A DNA stretch of 64,000 nt from Bog-473 sp963701955 (GTDB lineage Bacteria; Actinomycetota; Acidimicrobiia; Acidimicrobiales; RAAP-2), in NCBI GenBank assembly GCA_963701955.1, contig OY969694.1, positions 2,232,001 through 2,296,000 of the forward strand, in the 5' to 3' direction. The translations under genes were made by a program, and so were the position numbers. Positions 51,651-60,999 of the stretch are shown here, piece by piece. Under the pieces are notes generated by a model, which made no database searches, was not told the DNA's origin, and was given only the letters and a program-made list of their open reading frames with translations. How positions within the stretch are numbered: the stretch's first letter is position 1; every line of letters begins with the position of its first letter.

Positions 51651-52096
51651 GGGTCCTGCTCCGAGACGACGTGGCGGGGGTGGGTCGGCGCGGCGACATC
51701 GTGAAGGTCGCCGGCGGATTCGCCCGCAACTTCCTCCTCCCCGAGGGCCGGGCCATCGTGGCGACCGAGGGCGCAGAGGTGCAGGCCGTGCAGATGCGCC
51801 GGGGCCGTGACCTGCGCGAGGCGCAGGACCGGGAGGCCGCCGAGGCACAGGCGGCTCTGCTTTCGGGTGCGGTGGTCACGGTGACGGCACGGGCGGCTGA
51901 AGGCGGCCGGCTCTTCGGCTCCGTGGGTCCGGCCGAGGTGGCCGAGGCCATCGTGGCGGCCAAGGGCGTCGAAGTGGACCGTGCCCGCGTGGTGCTGCCC
52001 GAGCACATCAAGGAGACCGGCTCCTACGAGGTCACCGTCGAGCTGTTCGCTGACGTTGCCACGGTGGTGACAGTGGAGGTGGCGGCGGCCGACTGA
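51647..52096 (+). CDS. rplI: 50S ribosomal protein L9
   Basis: A 149-residue L9: N-terminal domain MRVLLRDDVAGVGRRGDIVK, GFARNFLLPEGRA, a connecting helix and the C-terminal domain GRLFGSVGPAEVAEAI. The ATG overlaps the TGA of the extended rpsR frame. Ends the ribosomal operon; dnaB follows after 204 bases. Confidence 0.95.
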   Translation: MRVLLRDDVAGVGRRGDIVKVAGGFARNFLLPEGRAIVATEGAEVQAVQMRRGRDLREAQDREAAEAQAALLSGAVVTVTARAAEGGRLFGSVGPAEVAEAIVAAKGVEVDRARVVLPEHIKETGSYEVTVELFADVATVVTVEVAAAD

Positions 52097-52165
52097 CCTC
52101 GCGTCGCTTGGCCGGGAATTGTGCTGTCACACCTGGCGTGGATCATCGCGGGGTGAGGGCGCGGC

Positions 52166-52249
52166 TTATCCACACGCCGGACGTGCGTTCACCCGCGGTT
52201 ACCGACGCGCCGAGGGCTGTTACCCACAGCACCCGGCCTCTTTCCCACA
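52166..52249 (+). promoter_or_regulatory. Cluster of DnaA boxes upstream of dnaB
   Basis: TTATCCACA at 52166-52174 is a perfect DnaA box. TTACCCACA (52220-52228) and TTTCCCACA (52241-52249) differ from it by one and two bases. All three point the same way, in the 204-base rplI-dnaB gap, 52-135 bases before the dnaB start. The dnaA-dnaN gap itself has only imperfect boxes. Confidence 0.65.
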
Positions 52250-52300
52250 GCAAGTTCGCTCTTATGTTCCCCAGCGCGGCACCGTCAGAGTAGGGAAGCC

Positions 52301-53695
52301 GTGGTTCAAGCCTTCGACGACACCCGCCCCCGTCCTCTGCACTCCGCCACCCCTGCCATGGGCTCCCGTGGCGGCCGGGTGCCGCCGCACGACCTCGAGG
52401 CCGAGGAGTCCCTCCTCGGGGCCATGCTCCTGTCGTACGACGCGGCGTCGGTGGGTCTCGAGAAGTGCTCGCCCGGCGACTTCTACAAGCCGGCGCACGG
52501 GCACATCTTCGGCGCCATCGAGGCGCTCATGGAGCGGGGCGAGGCCATCGACGCCGTGACGGTGACCGACGAGCTGCGCCGCTCGGGGATGCTCGACGCC
52601 GTCGGGGACCCGTCCATCTTCATCTCACTCCAGACCAACACCCCGTCGATCGCCAACGCCAAGCACTACGCCACCATCGTCGAGGAACACGCATTGCTCC
52701 GTCGGCTGATCGGTGTCGCCGGGGAGATCGCCGACATCGGCTACTCGGTGCCCGAGGACGTCAAGGCCGCGGTCGATGAGGCGGAGCAGCGGGTGTTCGA
52801 CGTCGGCGAGCGCCGGACGGCCGACACCATGCGTCCGCTCCACGAGCTCCTCGGGGCGGGGCTCGACCGGATCGAGGAATTGGGTCAGCGCGGATCGGAG
52901 ATCACCGGAGTGCCGACCGGATTCCACGAGCTGGACCGGATCCTGCTCGGCCTCCAGCCTTCCTCGCTCGTCATCGTCGGAGCGCGCCCGGGCATGGGCA
53001 AGACAAGCTTCGCTCTGGGTGTGCTGGCCAACGTCGGGCTCGCCGTGGGGAAGCCCGCCCTGCTGTTCTCCCTCGAGATGGGACATCTCGAGCTCACCCA
53101 ACGTCTGCTGGCGTCCGAGGCGGAGGTCAACGGGCAGAGCCTGCAGACCGGGCGGATCCGCACCCAGGACTGGAGCAAGATCGGCGTGGCGGTGACCAAG
53201 CTGTCGAGCGCGCCGATCTTCATTGACGACAACCCCAGCGCCACCGTGATGGACATCCGGGCCCGCGCCCGCCGGCTGAAGAAGTCCGAGGGGGATCTGG
53301 GCGTCGTCGTGGTCGACTATCTCCAGCTGATGACCGGCCGGGGCCGGCAGGAGAACCGCCAGACCGAGGTGGCCGAGATCAGCCGGGGTCTCAAGATCCT
53401 TGCTCGCGAGCTCGAGGTGCCCGTGGTCGCCCTCTCCCAGCTCTCGCGGAACCTCGAGTCCCGGCAGGACAAGACACCCCAGCTGTCGGACCTGCGCGAA
53501 TCGGGATCGCTCGAACAGGACGCGGATGTGGTGCTCTTCATCTACCGTGAGTCCGAGTACAACGACGAGGTACCGATCGACCGGGCCGACGACGCCCTGA
53601 TCGAGGTGGCCAAGCACCGCAACGGCCCGACCGGGAAGGCCAACCTCTTGTTCTTGAAGCAGTACGCACGCTTCGAGAACCACCGGGGTGTGTAG
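52301..53695 (+). CDS. dnaB: Replicative DNA helicase DnaB
   Basis: A 464-residue DnaB. N-terminal domain (PPHDLEAEESLLGAML), linker, then the RecA fold with Walker A GARPGMGKTSFALG, Walker B VVVDYLQLMTGRG and LSQLSRNLESR. No intein, unlike mycobacterial DnaB. GTG start. Preceded by DnaA boxes and probably loaded with the help of DciA (26.6 kb). Convergent with the HAD gene, eight bases away. Confidence 0.95.
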   Translation: MVQAFDDTRPRPLHSATPAMGSRGGRVPPHDLEAEESLLGAMLLSYDAASVGLEKCSPGDFYKPAHGHIFGAIEALMERGEAIDAVTVTDELRRSGMLDAVGDPSIFISLQTNTPSIANAKHYATIVEEHALLRRLIGVAGEIADIGYSVPEDVKAAVDEAEQRVFDVGERRTADTMRPLHELLGAGLDRIEELGQRGSEITGVPTGFHELDRILLGLQPSSLVIVGARPGMGKTSFALGVLANVGLAVGKPALLFSLEMGHLELTQRLLASEAEVNGQSLQTGRIRTQDWSKIGVAVTKLSSAPIFIDDNPSATVMDIRARARRLKKSEGDLGVVVVDYLQLMTGRGRQENRQTEVAEISRGLKILARELEVPVVALSQLSRNLESRQDKTPQLSDLRESGSLEQDADVVLFIYRESEYNDEVPIDRADDALIEVAKHRNGPTGKANLLFLKQYARFENHRGV

Positions 53696-53703
53696 GCCGT
53701 CGC

Positions 53704-54540
53704 TCAGCCGAGGATGTAGCGGTTGACCGCCTCAGCGAACCCGTCTTGGTCGTTGCTCGCCGTCACCCGACGTGCCGCCCGTTTGACCTGGGGGTCGGCG
53801 TTGCCCATCGCGATGCTCAGCCCCGAATGGGCGAACATCAAGACGTCGTTGGGCATGTCGCCGATGGTGGCGATCTCGGTGGGGTCGAGGTCGTAACGCC
53901 CGGCCAGGTAACGGGCCACCCAGCCCTTGTTGGCCTGCGGGTGGGTCACGTCGAGGTAGTACGGCTGGGAGGTCGCCGCGGTGACGTGGTCGCCGAAGTC
54001 ACTTCCGACGGCTGCCGTCGCGGCGGCGATGGCCCGGGGGTCGTCGCTGACACCGACCACTTTGACCACACCGTCGGTCAACCCGTCGAGTCCCTCCATG
54101 ACCTTGGGCTCGAAATTGACGGTTCGCGCCTCGCGATCGACGTGGGGGGCACTCGGATCGCTCACGAACCAGTCGGCGCCGCGGTAGAGCCACACATCGA
54201 GCGCGAACGATCGCATCAGTTCGGTGACCGGCGGAACGACGGTTTCGGGCATGACGTGCTCGTCCAGGACGTCCATGGAGCGGTCGACCAGCAGCCCGCC
54301 GTTGAAGGCGGCGACGGGGGTGCGCAGGTCGAGCGGGTCGACGAGGGTCTCCATGCCGCGCGGTGGGCGCCCGCTGGTGATGGCGAACAGGATGCCCGCC
54401 TCACCTAGGCGCCGCACCGCGTCGATGGCGGTGTCGCTGAGCTCCTTCTCGGACGTGACGAGGGTGCCGTCGACGTCGGAGAGGAGCAGGCGGACTGGAG
54501 TGGAGGGTGCCCTCTGCGTTCCGGCGGGTTCGGTCGCGAT
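53704..54540 (-). CDS. Cof-type HAD hydrolase, start unclear
   Basis: A HAD-superfamily phosphatase of the Cof type. Motif I LLLSDVDGTLVTSEKEL lies at about 54445-54495, motif II in FAITSGRPPRG, the lysine in ANKGWVARYLAG and motif IV in TIGDMPNDVLMFA. Substrate probably a phosphosugar or flavin nucleotide. The frame is open from the in-frame stop at 54631, but between that stop and motif I there is no ATG, GTG or TTG. The first GTG (54417) would remove motif I and the catalytic Asp. The boundary given (54540) is a placeholder. An unusual start, a base error or an indel are possible. Confidence 0.7.
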   Translation of the reverse strand: MATEPAGTQRAPSTPVRLLLSDVDGTLVTSEKELSDTAIDAVRRLGEAGILFAITSGRPPRGMETLVDPLDLRTPVAAFNGGLLVDRSMDVLDEHVMPETVVPPVTELMRSFALDVWLYRGADWFVSDPSAPHVDREARTVNFEPKVMEGLDGLTDGVVKVVGVSDDPRAIAAATAAVGSDFGDHVTAATSQPYYLDVTHPQANKGWVARYLAGRYDLDPTEIATIGDMPNDVLMFAHSGLSIAMGNADPQVKRAARRVTASNDQDGFAEAVNRYILG

Positions 54541-54628
54541 GCCGTGATCGTAACGAGGGCCGATGCCCCGGTCCGTGTGCGAATCGACTGGGGGCCGGTC
54601 CTGGGGGGTGAGCGTTGATGCCCACAGG

Positions 54629-54667
54629 TCTCAACAGGAGCGTTTAGGCCAAACGAAGTTGTTTAGA
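54629..54667. repeat. 39-base nested inverted repeat, copy 2
   Basis: Outer arms TCTCAACA and TGTTTAGA (one mismatch), spacers GGAG and AAGT, inner stem CGTTT/AAACG and loop AGGCC. Length, spacing and layout are identical to copy 1 at 1043-1081. The first inner pair is C-G here and T-A in copy 1, a compensating change. The element covers the last codons and stop of the membrane gene that ends at 54663 and lies just upstream of the HAD gene. Confidence 0.65.
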
Positions 54668-55465
54668 GGCTTCCGATGTCGATGCCACATCCCGGTGTGG
54701 CGCTCGGCGCTCGGGGTGGTGCGACGCTGCGGACGCGCTTCGCGCCGACCAGGCCCGCGACGGCCGCCATCGCCAGGGCCACCCAGGGAGAGAGCAGCCA
54801 CGCGCAGGTCGCTCCGACCGCGACCTCCATGGCGACCGCGCCGGCAACCGTGGTGGGGTCGAGCTCGGCGAAGCGACGGTGAAAGCGCGCCAGCCTGTCG
54901 GAGCTGGTGATCGCCGATCCTGAGAACACCGCCAGCCCGCGCACCAGGCCGAACGCCAGCCCGACCGAGAAGGCAACTTCCGGATCGCCGGTGAGGGCGG
55001 CCAGCACGATCATGAGATAGACCGCCGCGGTCCTGATGTAGGTGGCCAACCCCGCTCCGATCTGCCAGCCGAACCCGGCGCCGTAGACCCAGGGGCGGAA
55101 CTGGTCGAGCCAGCGCTCGTTGACCTGACGGTGGTGCACCGGCACATGGAATCCCGCCAGACGCGCGATCGGAGGCTGCGGCCACCATGGCTCCGCCGAC
55201 CGCCAGGAGGCCCACCAACGTGGGGCTGCAGCGCCGCGCCGTGCACGCCTGCGGCCAGGGCTGCCATGAGGAGTCCGAGACATGCGCCCCCCGAGACGGC
55301 GCCGGCGACGAACCAGGCGGTGGTGACGCCGTAGCGGTGCCCGCGAGCACGTTCGGCGAGTGGTGTCATCGTCGAGAGCATGGAGATGCCACAGGGCGAC
55401 CACGTGGAACGGATCGCCGCGGCAATCGAGACGGCAACCGCCGTGGTGGCCAGGAGAACCGTCAT
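54663..55465 (-). pseudogene. Polytopic membrane protein of Mau-like cluster, two frameshifts
   Basis: ATG 55465, after GGAGG, starts a membrane protein (AVAVSIAAAIRSTWSPCGIS, MLSTMTPLAERARGHRYG, TTAWFVAGAVSGGACLGLLM). The match then jumps to a second frame (TLVGLLAVGGAMVAAASDR) near 55220 and a third (ARLAGFHVPVHHRQVNERWL) near 55170, and continues through more helices to 54663. The first break is an extra C in a CCCC run, the second a missing CG in a CGCGCG run. Restored, it is about 265 residues with six or seven helices and a Pro-Cys motif in the first. By position and type it could be the MauF-like or CcdA-like redox membrane component; that is inference. Sequence error or real decay. 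Confidence 0.6.
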
Positions 55466-55496
55466 CGTCGTGCGCTCCCTCCGGTGCCCGTCCCGT

Positions 55497-56894
55497 TCAT
55501 GCGGCGGAACCCAGGAACGGCGCCCCTGCAAAGGCGAACACGCCTCCGTCCTGAGCCACCATCCAGTAGCCGACGGTTCCGTCGGCCGCCATGGCCACCA
55601 CCGGCCGTACGAGCGACATGTTGCCGGTGGACCCGTCGAAGGGCGCGTCGCCGAACGCGAAGACGCCCCCGTCGGAGGCCACCATCCAGTAGCCCTCACC
55701 CGACGGCGTGGCCGCCATCGCGACCACCGGCCGGTTGAGCGTCTGACCACCCATGGACCCGAGGAACGGCGCGTCGCCGAACGCGAAGACGCCCCCGTCG
55801 GAGGCCACCATCCAGTAGCCCTCACCCGACGGCGTGGCCGCCATCGCGACCACCGGCCGGTTGAGCGTCTGACCACCCATGGACCCGAGGAACGGCACGT
55901 CACCGAACGCGAAGACGCCCCCGTCGGAGGCCACCATCCAGTAGCCCTCACCCGACGGCGTGGCCGCCATCGCGACCACCGGCCGGTTGAGCGTCTGACC
56001 ACCCATGGACCCGAGGAACGGTGCACCGCCGTAGTCGAAGAGGCCACCGTCGGAGGCGACCAGCCAGTACCCACCGGTTGGGCACCCGCTCCCGCCCACC
56101 ACGGGGGCGTCGAGCTGAAGGCCCGATGCGTCGCCGGCGAATGGGAAGTCCCCGTACGCCAGCATGCGGCCGAATGCGGTGAGAATGGCGTAGCCCCCGC
56201 CGCCGGGCCCGGGGAGGAGCCCGACCACCTGGCAGTCGGTCGCCGCGGAGGCGCACAGGGGCATGGGCGGCGCCGGCGTCCAGCACGACTCGTTCTGTTC
56301 GGCGGTGCTGTTGTCGACCGCGACGGCGGTGGTGCACGACGGATCGACCGTCCACGGCGGGACGCAGGCGACCACGCGGCACACGATGCGGCCCATGCAG
56401 CCGACGTCCTGGTTGCACTGTCCGTAGCGGAACTGCAGGCAGCCCTGGAGGAACGAGTCGCAGCCCCGCGAGCCGCACCCACACGCGGTCTGGTCGCAAC
56501 CCGGCTCGCAGAACGGGAAGCCCCCGCTGCACCCTGCTGTGCACGTGCAGGTCGAATTGCAGTCCATGTAGTAGCGCGGGCCGCCGCAGTACGAGGAGTT
56601 GTCGGCCACCCACCACCCACCCATCACGGTGTTCGCCGGGCAGTAGTTCGCGCCCGTCGCGGCGCAGCAGAACTCGGTGAACCCCGAGCAACAGGTGCTG
56701 CCGCAGCCACAGCCGGCGTTGCCGCACCTGCACAGAGCGCCATAGGCGGTTCCGGGCTTGAGGGCAAGGTCGAGCCCGGAGCCGACGGCGACCGCGCTCC
56801 CGACGAAGGCCGAGCGGTTGATCAGGCTGCGCCGGGAAAGGCGACCCTCGAGCACCTTGGCCGCTCTTGTCACCAGCGCGCTGGACACGCTCAT
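55497..56894 (-). CDS. Tat-exported Cys-rich MauA-like protein fused to propeller repeats
   Basis: A 465-residue protein in three parts. Residues 1-54 are an export signal with twin Arg (SRRSLINRSAFVG). Residues 55 to about 220 hold 28 Cys and resemble the methylamine dehydrogenase light chain (CCSGFTEFCC, GGWWVADNSSYCGG, PRYYMDCN). Residues about 221-465 are 42-residue repeats (GYWMVASDGGVFAFGD, RPVVAMAATPSGE), about six copies, as in a beta-propeller. The region of the second cofactor Trp of true MauA reads DVGCMGRIVC, so a tryptophan tryptophylquinone is unlikely. The ATG overlaps the stop of the MauE-like gene. Confidence 0.8.
   Translation of the reverse strand: MSVSSALVTRAAKVLEGRLSRRSLINRSAFVGSAVAVGSGLDLALKPGTAYGALCRCGNAGCGCGSTCCSGFTEFCCAATGANYCPANTVMGGWWVADNSSYCGGPRYYMDCNSTCTCTAGCSGGFPFCEPGCDQTACGCGSRGCDSFLQGCLQFRYGQCNQDVGCMGRIVCRVVACVPPWTVDPSCTTAVAVDNSTAEQNESCWTPAPPMPLCASAATDCQVVGLLPGPGGGGYAILTAFGRMLAYGDFPFAGDASGLQLDAPVVGGSGCPTGGYWLVASDGGLFDYGGAPFLGSMGGQTLNRPVVAMAATPSGEGYWMVASDGGVFAFGDVPFLGSMGGQTLNRPVVAMAATPSGEGYWMVASDGGVFAFGDAPFLGSMGGQTLNRPVVAMAATPSGEGYWMVASDGGVFAFGDAPFDGSTGNMSLVRPVVAMAADGTVGYWMVAQDGGVFAFAGAPFLGSAA
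55645..56022. repeat. Three near-identical 126-base repeats
   Basis: Units begin at about 55645, 55771 and 55897, each 126 bases and differing by only a few bases. They code the 42-residue propeller repeats of the Cys-rich protein. Near identity at the DNA level points to recent expansion or gene conversion. A fourth, diverged unit follows from 56023. Confidence 0.85.
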
Positions 56895-57466
56895 GGCATC
56901 GATCCTCGGGGGCGCGGCCGGACGAGGCGACGTGCGCCCTCCAGCCGGGCGAGCGCGGACATGGCGAGGGAGGTGAGCCAGGCGCCGACCGCGGCGGCGA
57001 AGAGGAGCGGGAGGCCCACCCACGGCTGGTGGGCCAGGACCGCAGCGAGTGTTCCGTGGCGCGGTGCGCCGAGGACGAAGAGAGCGGCCGAGGCGGCAAG
57101 GACGAGATCGAGCAGCAGGTGCACCACCGTGGGCGGTGTGTCGGGTTGCCCGAAGCACCCGCACGTGGCCAACGGCCCGCCCCGGTGACGGGCATAGGCC
57201 ACCACCAACGAGAACGCCAGGTACGAGAGCGCGACCAGGCCGGCGGTCAACGGCCGCGGGACGGCGAGCGCCAGCGCCCCCACCGCGACCTCGGCGAGGG
57301 CGCCGAGCCGGACGACCCGTCGGAGCGTGGTCAAGGCAGGCGTCCGGTGCTCGGTCGTCGCCAGCGAGGCCAGGGCGCGTGCGGTGCCGTCCGGCTGTGC
57401 CGCCTTGGCCAGCCCCGCGACGACGAGCAGGCCCGAAGCGATCAGGTACAGGCCGATCAGCGCCAC
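56891..57466 (-). CDS. MauE/DoxX-like redox membrane protein
   Basis: A 191-residue protein with four or five membrane helices (LIGLYLIASGLLVVAGLAK at the N-terminus). The motif ATCGCFGQPD between helices matches the Cys pair of MauE proteins. In methylamine-utilisation operons MauE and MauD are needed to form the disulfides of the light chain. Here it sits directly before the Cys-rich light-chain-like gene, with overlapping stop and start, so a role in oxidising or shuffling its Cys residues is the natural reading. Confidence 0.8.
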   Translation of the reverse strand: MALIGLYLIASGLLVVAGLAKAAQPDGTARALASLATTEHRTPALTTLRRVVRLGALAEVAVGALALAVPRPLTAGLVALSYLAFSLVVAYARHRGGPLATCGCFGQPDTPPTVVHLLLDLVLAASAALFVLGAPRHGTLAAVLAHQPWVGLPLLFAAAVGAWLTSLAMSALARLEGARRLVRPRPRGSMP

Positions 57467-57470
57467 GGGC

Positions 57471-57965
57471 TCAGTTCCACCCCGGTGTTGCGGCGGGGAC
57501 GGAGGCGGTGGCGCTCGTGAGCGCGATGGCGCTCACGAGCGCGTTCACCCGCGGCACGAGGAGCCCGCGCAGCGCATGGCTCCCCACCACGGCGTAGAGG
57601 GAGAAGGGCCGTCCGGCCTCGGTGAAGAAACGCTGGGTGCCGGACTGCCCGGGAATGCCCCGGCGCAGTGTCATGGGGGAGAAGTCGGTCTCCGAGAGCG
57701 CCGAAGGCCGACCCTGGGGTGCGAAGAGCGCCCGCCCCACGCTTTCGGGCCCGTATTCGAAGAGGGCGGTGAAGACGTCGTATGGCCCCATGAGGGTCAC
57801 CGCGCCGCTGCCGAAGTCGCCGATGTCGTCGGGGATCGGGAAGGTGGCGAACTGCGCCACCGGATAGGTCGCCCCGACCCCGACGGTGTTGGGGCGGACG
57901 AAGATACGACCCTCGAAGCCCGCGGGAAGTCGGGCGGTGATGCCGTGAGCGCCGATGGTGGCCAT
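57471..57965 (-). CDS. Small protein of Mau-like cluster, unknown
   Basis: A 164-residue protein without signal or Cys-rich features (ATIGAHGITARLPAGFEGRI, YPVAQFATFPIPDDIGDFG). The sequence looks globular and beta-rich, with a hydrophobic C-terminal stretch (ALVSAIALTSATASVPA). It starts two bases after the MauD-like stop and ends four bases before mauE, so it belongs to the same transcript. No family recognised. Confidence 0.65.
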   Translation of the reverse strand: MATIGAHGITARLPAGFEGRIFVRPNTVGVGATYPVAQFATFPIPDDIGDFGSGAVTLMGPYDVFTALFEYGPESVGRALFAPQGRPSALSETDFSPMTLRRGIPGQSGTQRFFTEAGRPFSLYAVVGSHALRGLLVPRVNALVSAIALTSATASVPAATPGWN

Positions 57966-57967
57966 GG

Positions 57968-58828
57968 TCAGCCCTGTGCCGGGGCGACACCGTTCGAACT
58001 TCCGGTGGCGCTGCTGAAGGGGAAGACGTCCTCGAGTGTCCGTGGGTAGAGGCTCGGGTCTCCCGGCAAGATCCCCGCCTCCCGGAGGACCTCGTCCGCC
58101 ACCGCCTCGCGTTGGGGGCCGTCGAGCCCCGTGTCGCCCCCCGATCCCGTGGATCGGGAGGATCGCGCCGCGGCACGCCGGTCGTCGGGGCCCGCCGTGG
58201 CGCCCCGGTCGCGCTCTGCCCGCCGCACCAGCTCGACCAGTTGCCCCATGTGGCCGGCCACACCCTGGCCCACCGTGTGGCCGCTCCGCCCGTCCACCAG
58301 GACGAAGAAGGGCGAGCCGGGCACCTGGTAGTCGAGCCACGCCTCGGTCGACATCACCACGGGCACGCGCCCGGTCGACTTCGCCCGGACCTCGGCCGCG
58401 ATCTCCCGTTCGGGGCCTTTGGTCACGATCACGACGCGGGTGTGGTCGGGAAAGCCGAGATGCTCGGGCGCCTGGAGGGCCTCCCAGAAGGTGCTGCAGG
58501 TGGCGCAGCCCGACGAGAGGAACCCGAGCAGGATGAGGTGGTCGGTGTTGTCGACGGCCACCGCGCGAGCGTCGCCCGACGGGGTCACGCCTGCGATGGC
58601 GGGTGCCGGACCGAGCGGAGGCCCGGAGGAGGGTGCAGTGAGATGCACGGGGGCCGACGCTGCGTTTGGCGCGCCAACGGGGTGTGCCGGCGCCGCGGGA
58701 TCGCCGACACCCACCCCGAGCTCATGGAGCGACCTCAGGATATCGGCGTGGCTGCGTAACAGCCCGGTCACCAGAATGCCAAGGAGCACCACCACGAAGG
58801 TGGAAACCACGACCAGAGCGACCACCAC
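57968..58828 (-). CDS. MauD-like membrane-anchored thioredoxin-fold protein
   Basis: A 286-residue protein. An N-terminal helix (VALVVVSTFVVVLLGILVTG) anchors it; after a Pro/Ala linker a TlpA/AhpC-like fold carries the redox pair in LLGFLSSGCATCSTFWE and the cis-Pro region GSPFFVLVDG. A charged C-terminal extension follows. It fits MauD, a thiol-disulfide protein for the light chain. It is the first gene of the five-gene minus-strand cluster (58828 to 54663). Confidence 0.78.
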   Translation of the reverse strand: MVVALVVVSTFVVVLLGILVTGLLRSHADILRSLHELGVGVGDPAAPAHPVGAPNAASAPVHLTAPSSGPPLGPAPAIAGVTPSGDARAVAVDNTDHLILLGFLSSGCATCSTFWEALQAPEHLGFPDHTRVVIVTKGPEREIAAEVRAKSTGRVPVVMSTEAWLDYQVPGSPFFVLVDGRSGHTVGQGVAGHMGQLVELVRRAERDRGATAGPDDRRAAARSSRSTGSGGDTGLDGPQREAVADEVLREAGILPGDPSLYPRTLEDVFPFSSATGSSNGVAPAQG

Positions 58829-58910
58829 GCCCTCCTTTTCCCGTCGCCTCCCATATTGCTGGGCGAGGGCTGCCCGCGGTGGGATGTCACGTCAAAGATC
58901 TGGGAGTGCC

Positions 58911-59971
<1,061 letters not shown>

Positions 59972-59975
<4 letters not shown>

Positions 59976-60997
59976 GCGGCTGCTCCGTGCGTGGCCGCCC
60001 AGTTCAGCAGCTCCTCGGCCGTCCCCCGGTTGACCACGCGCTCGAAGGGCACCTCGGCGGCGACCGCGTTGCGACAGCCGCGCCCGAGCCACCCCAGCTG
60101 GCCCGGCGCGTGGGCGTCGGTGTCGATGGCGAAGCGGCACCCGAGATCGACGGCGAGGCGCAGCAGATCCTCGGGCGGGTCCTGGCGCTCGGGCCTGCTG
60201 TTGATCTCCACTGCCGTCCCGGTGCGGGTGCACGCGGAGAACACCGCCTCGGCGTCAAAGGCGGACTGCGGCCGGCCCCGCCCGGTGATGAGTCGACCGG
60301 TGCAGTGGCCGAGCACGTCGGTATGCGGGCTCTCGATCGCCGCGAGCATGCGCTCGGTCATCTGGGCCGCCTCCATCTTGAGCTTGGAGTGGACGCTGGC
60401 CACGACGACGTCGAGCTCGCCGAGCAGGTCGAGGTCCAGGTCGAGCGAACCGTCTTCGAGGATGTCGACCTCCATGCCGGTGAGGACGCGGAACGGAGCC
60501 AGCTCGGCGTTGAGCTCGGCCAGAACCTCGAGTTGGGCCCGCAACCGTTCCTCGTTCAGTCCGTGCGCCACGGTCAGACGGGCGCTGTGGTCGGTGAGCA
60601 CCAGGTAGTCGCGACCCAGGGCTCGTGCGGCCCCGGCCATCTCCGCGATGGGACTGCCCCCGTCGGACCAGTCCGAGTGGGAGTGGCAGTCGCCGCGCAG
60701 CGACACCAGCAGCTCGGCGGCCGCTCCGTCGACCACCAGGTCGTCGGGCACCGCCTCGAGCTTTGAGAGGTAGTCGGGGACCTCGCCGCGCAGGGCCTGC
60801 GTGATCACGGTGGCGGTCGACGAGCCGACGCCTTCGAGCCGCTGGAGACGTCCGGCCCGTGCCAGCGCCTCGAGCTCGGGACCCGGTACCTCCGCGATGG
60901 CCCGCGCCGCGTGACGAAAGGCGCGCACCTTGTAGGTGTCGGCGCCGCTGCGTTCGAGGCGGAACGCGATCTCCTCCAGCGCGTGGCGTGGGTCCAC
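59972..60997 (-). CDS. HhH-PHP protein, PolX-like without polymerase palm
   Basis: A 341-residue protein. Residues 1-80 form a helix-hairpin-helix DNA-binding domain as at the start of bacterial PolX (YKVRAFRHAARAIAEVPG, LEGVGSSTATVITQALRG). A PHP domain follows with metal ligands in DCHSHSDWSDG, LVLTDHS, VLTGMEVDI, VVASVHSK and the final AIDTDAH. The nucleotidyltransferase palm of PolX is absent. PHP domains of PolX act as Mn-dependent 3'-5' exonuclease or 3'-phosphatase. Placed between LigD-type polymerase and ligase genes, it may provide DNA end trimming. GTG 60997 is two bases after the polymerase stop. Confidence 0.85.
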
Positions 60998-60999
60998 GG

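Noticed and set aside
55645..56022. CRISPR array
   Set aside because: The repeats are 126-base tandem coding units without spacers. No array with short repeats and unique spacers exists in the window.
55497..56894. Functional methylamine dehydrogenase light chain
   Set aside because: The region that should hold the second Trp of the cofactor reads DVGCMGRIVC, and no mauB or mauG is in the window. Similarity is limited to the Cys framework and first Trp region.
55380..57188. Long plus-strand ORF (602 residues) opposite the Cys-rich propeller gene
   Set aside because: Its repeats (RRGRHRDHRPVERLTTHG) merely mirror the 126-base units; the minus-strand protein has a signal, Cys motifs and coupled neighbours.
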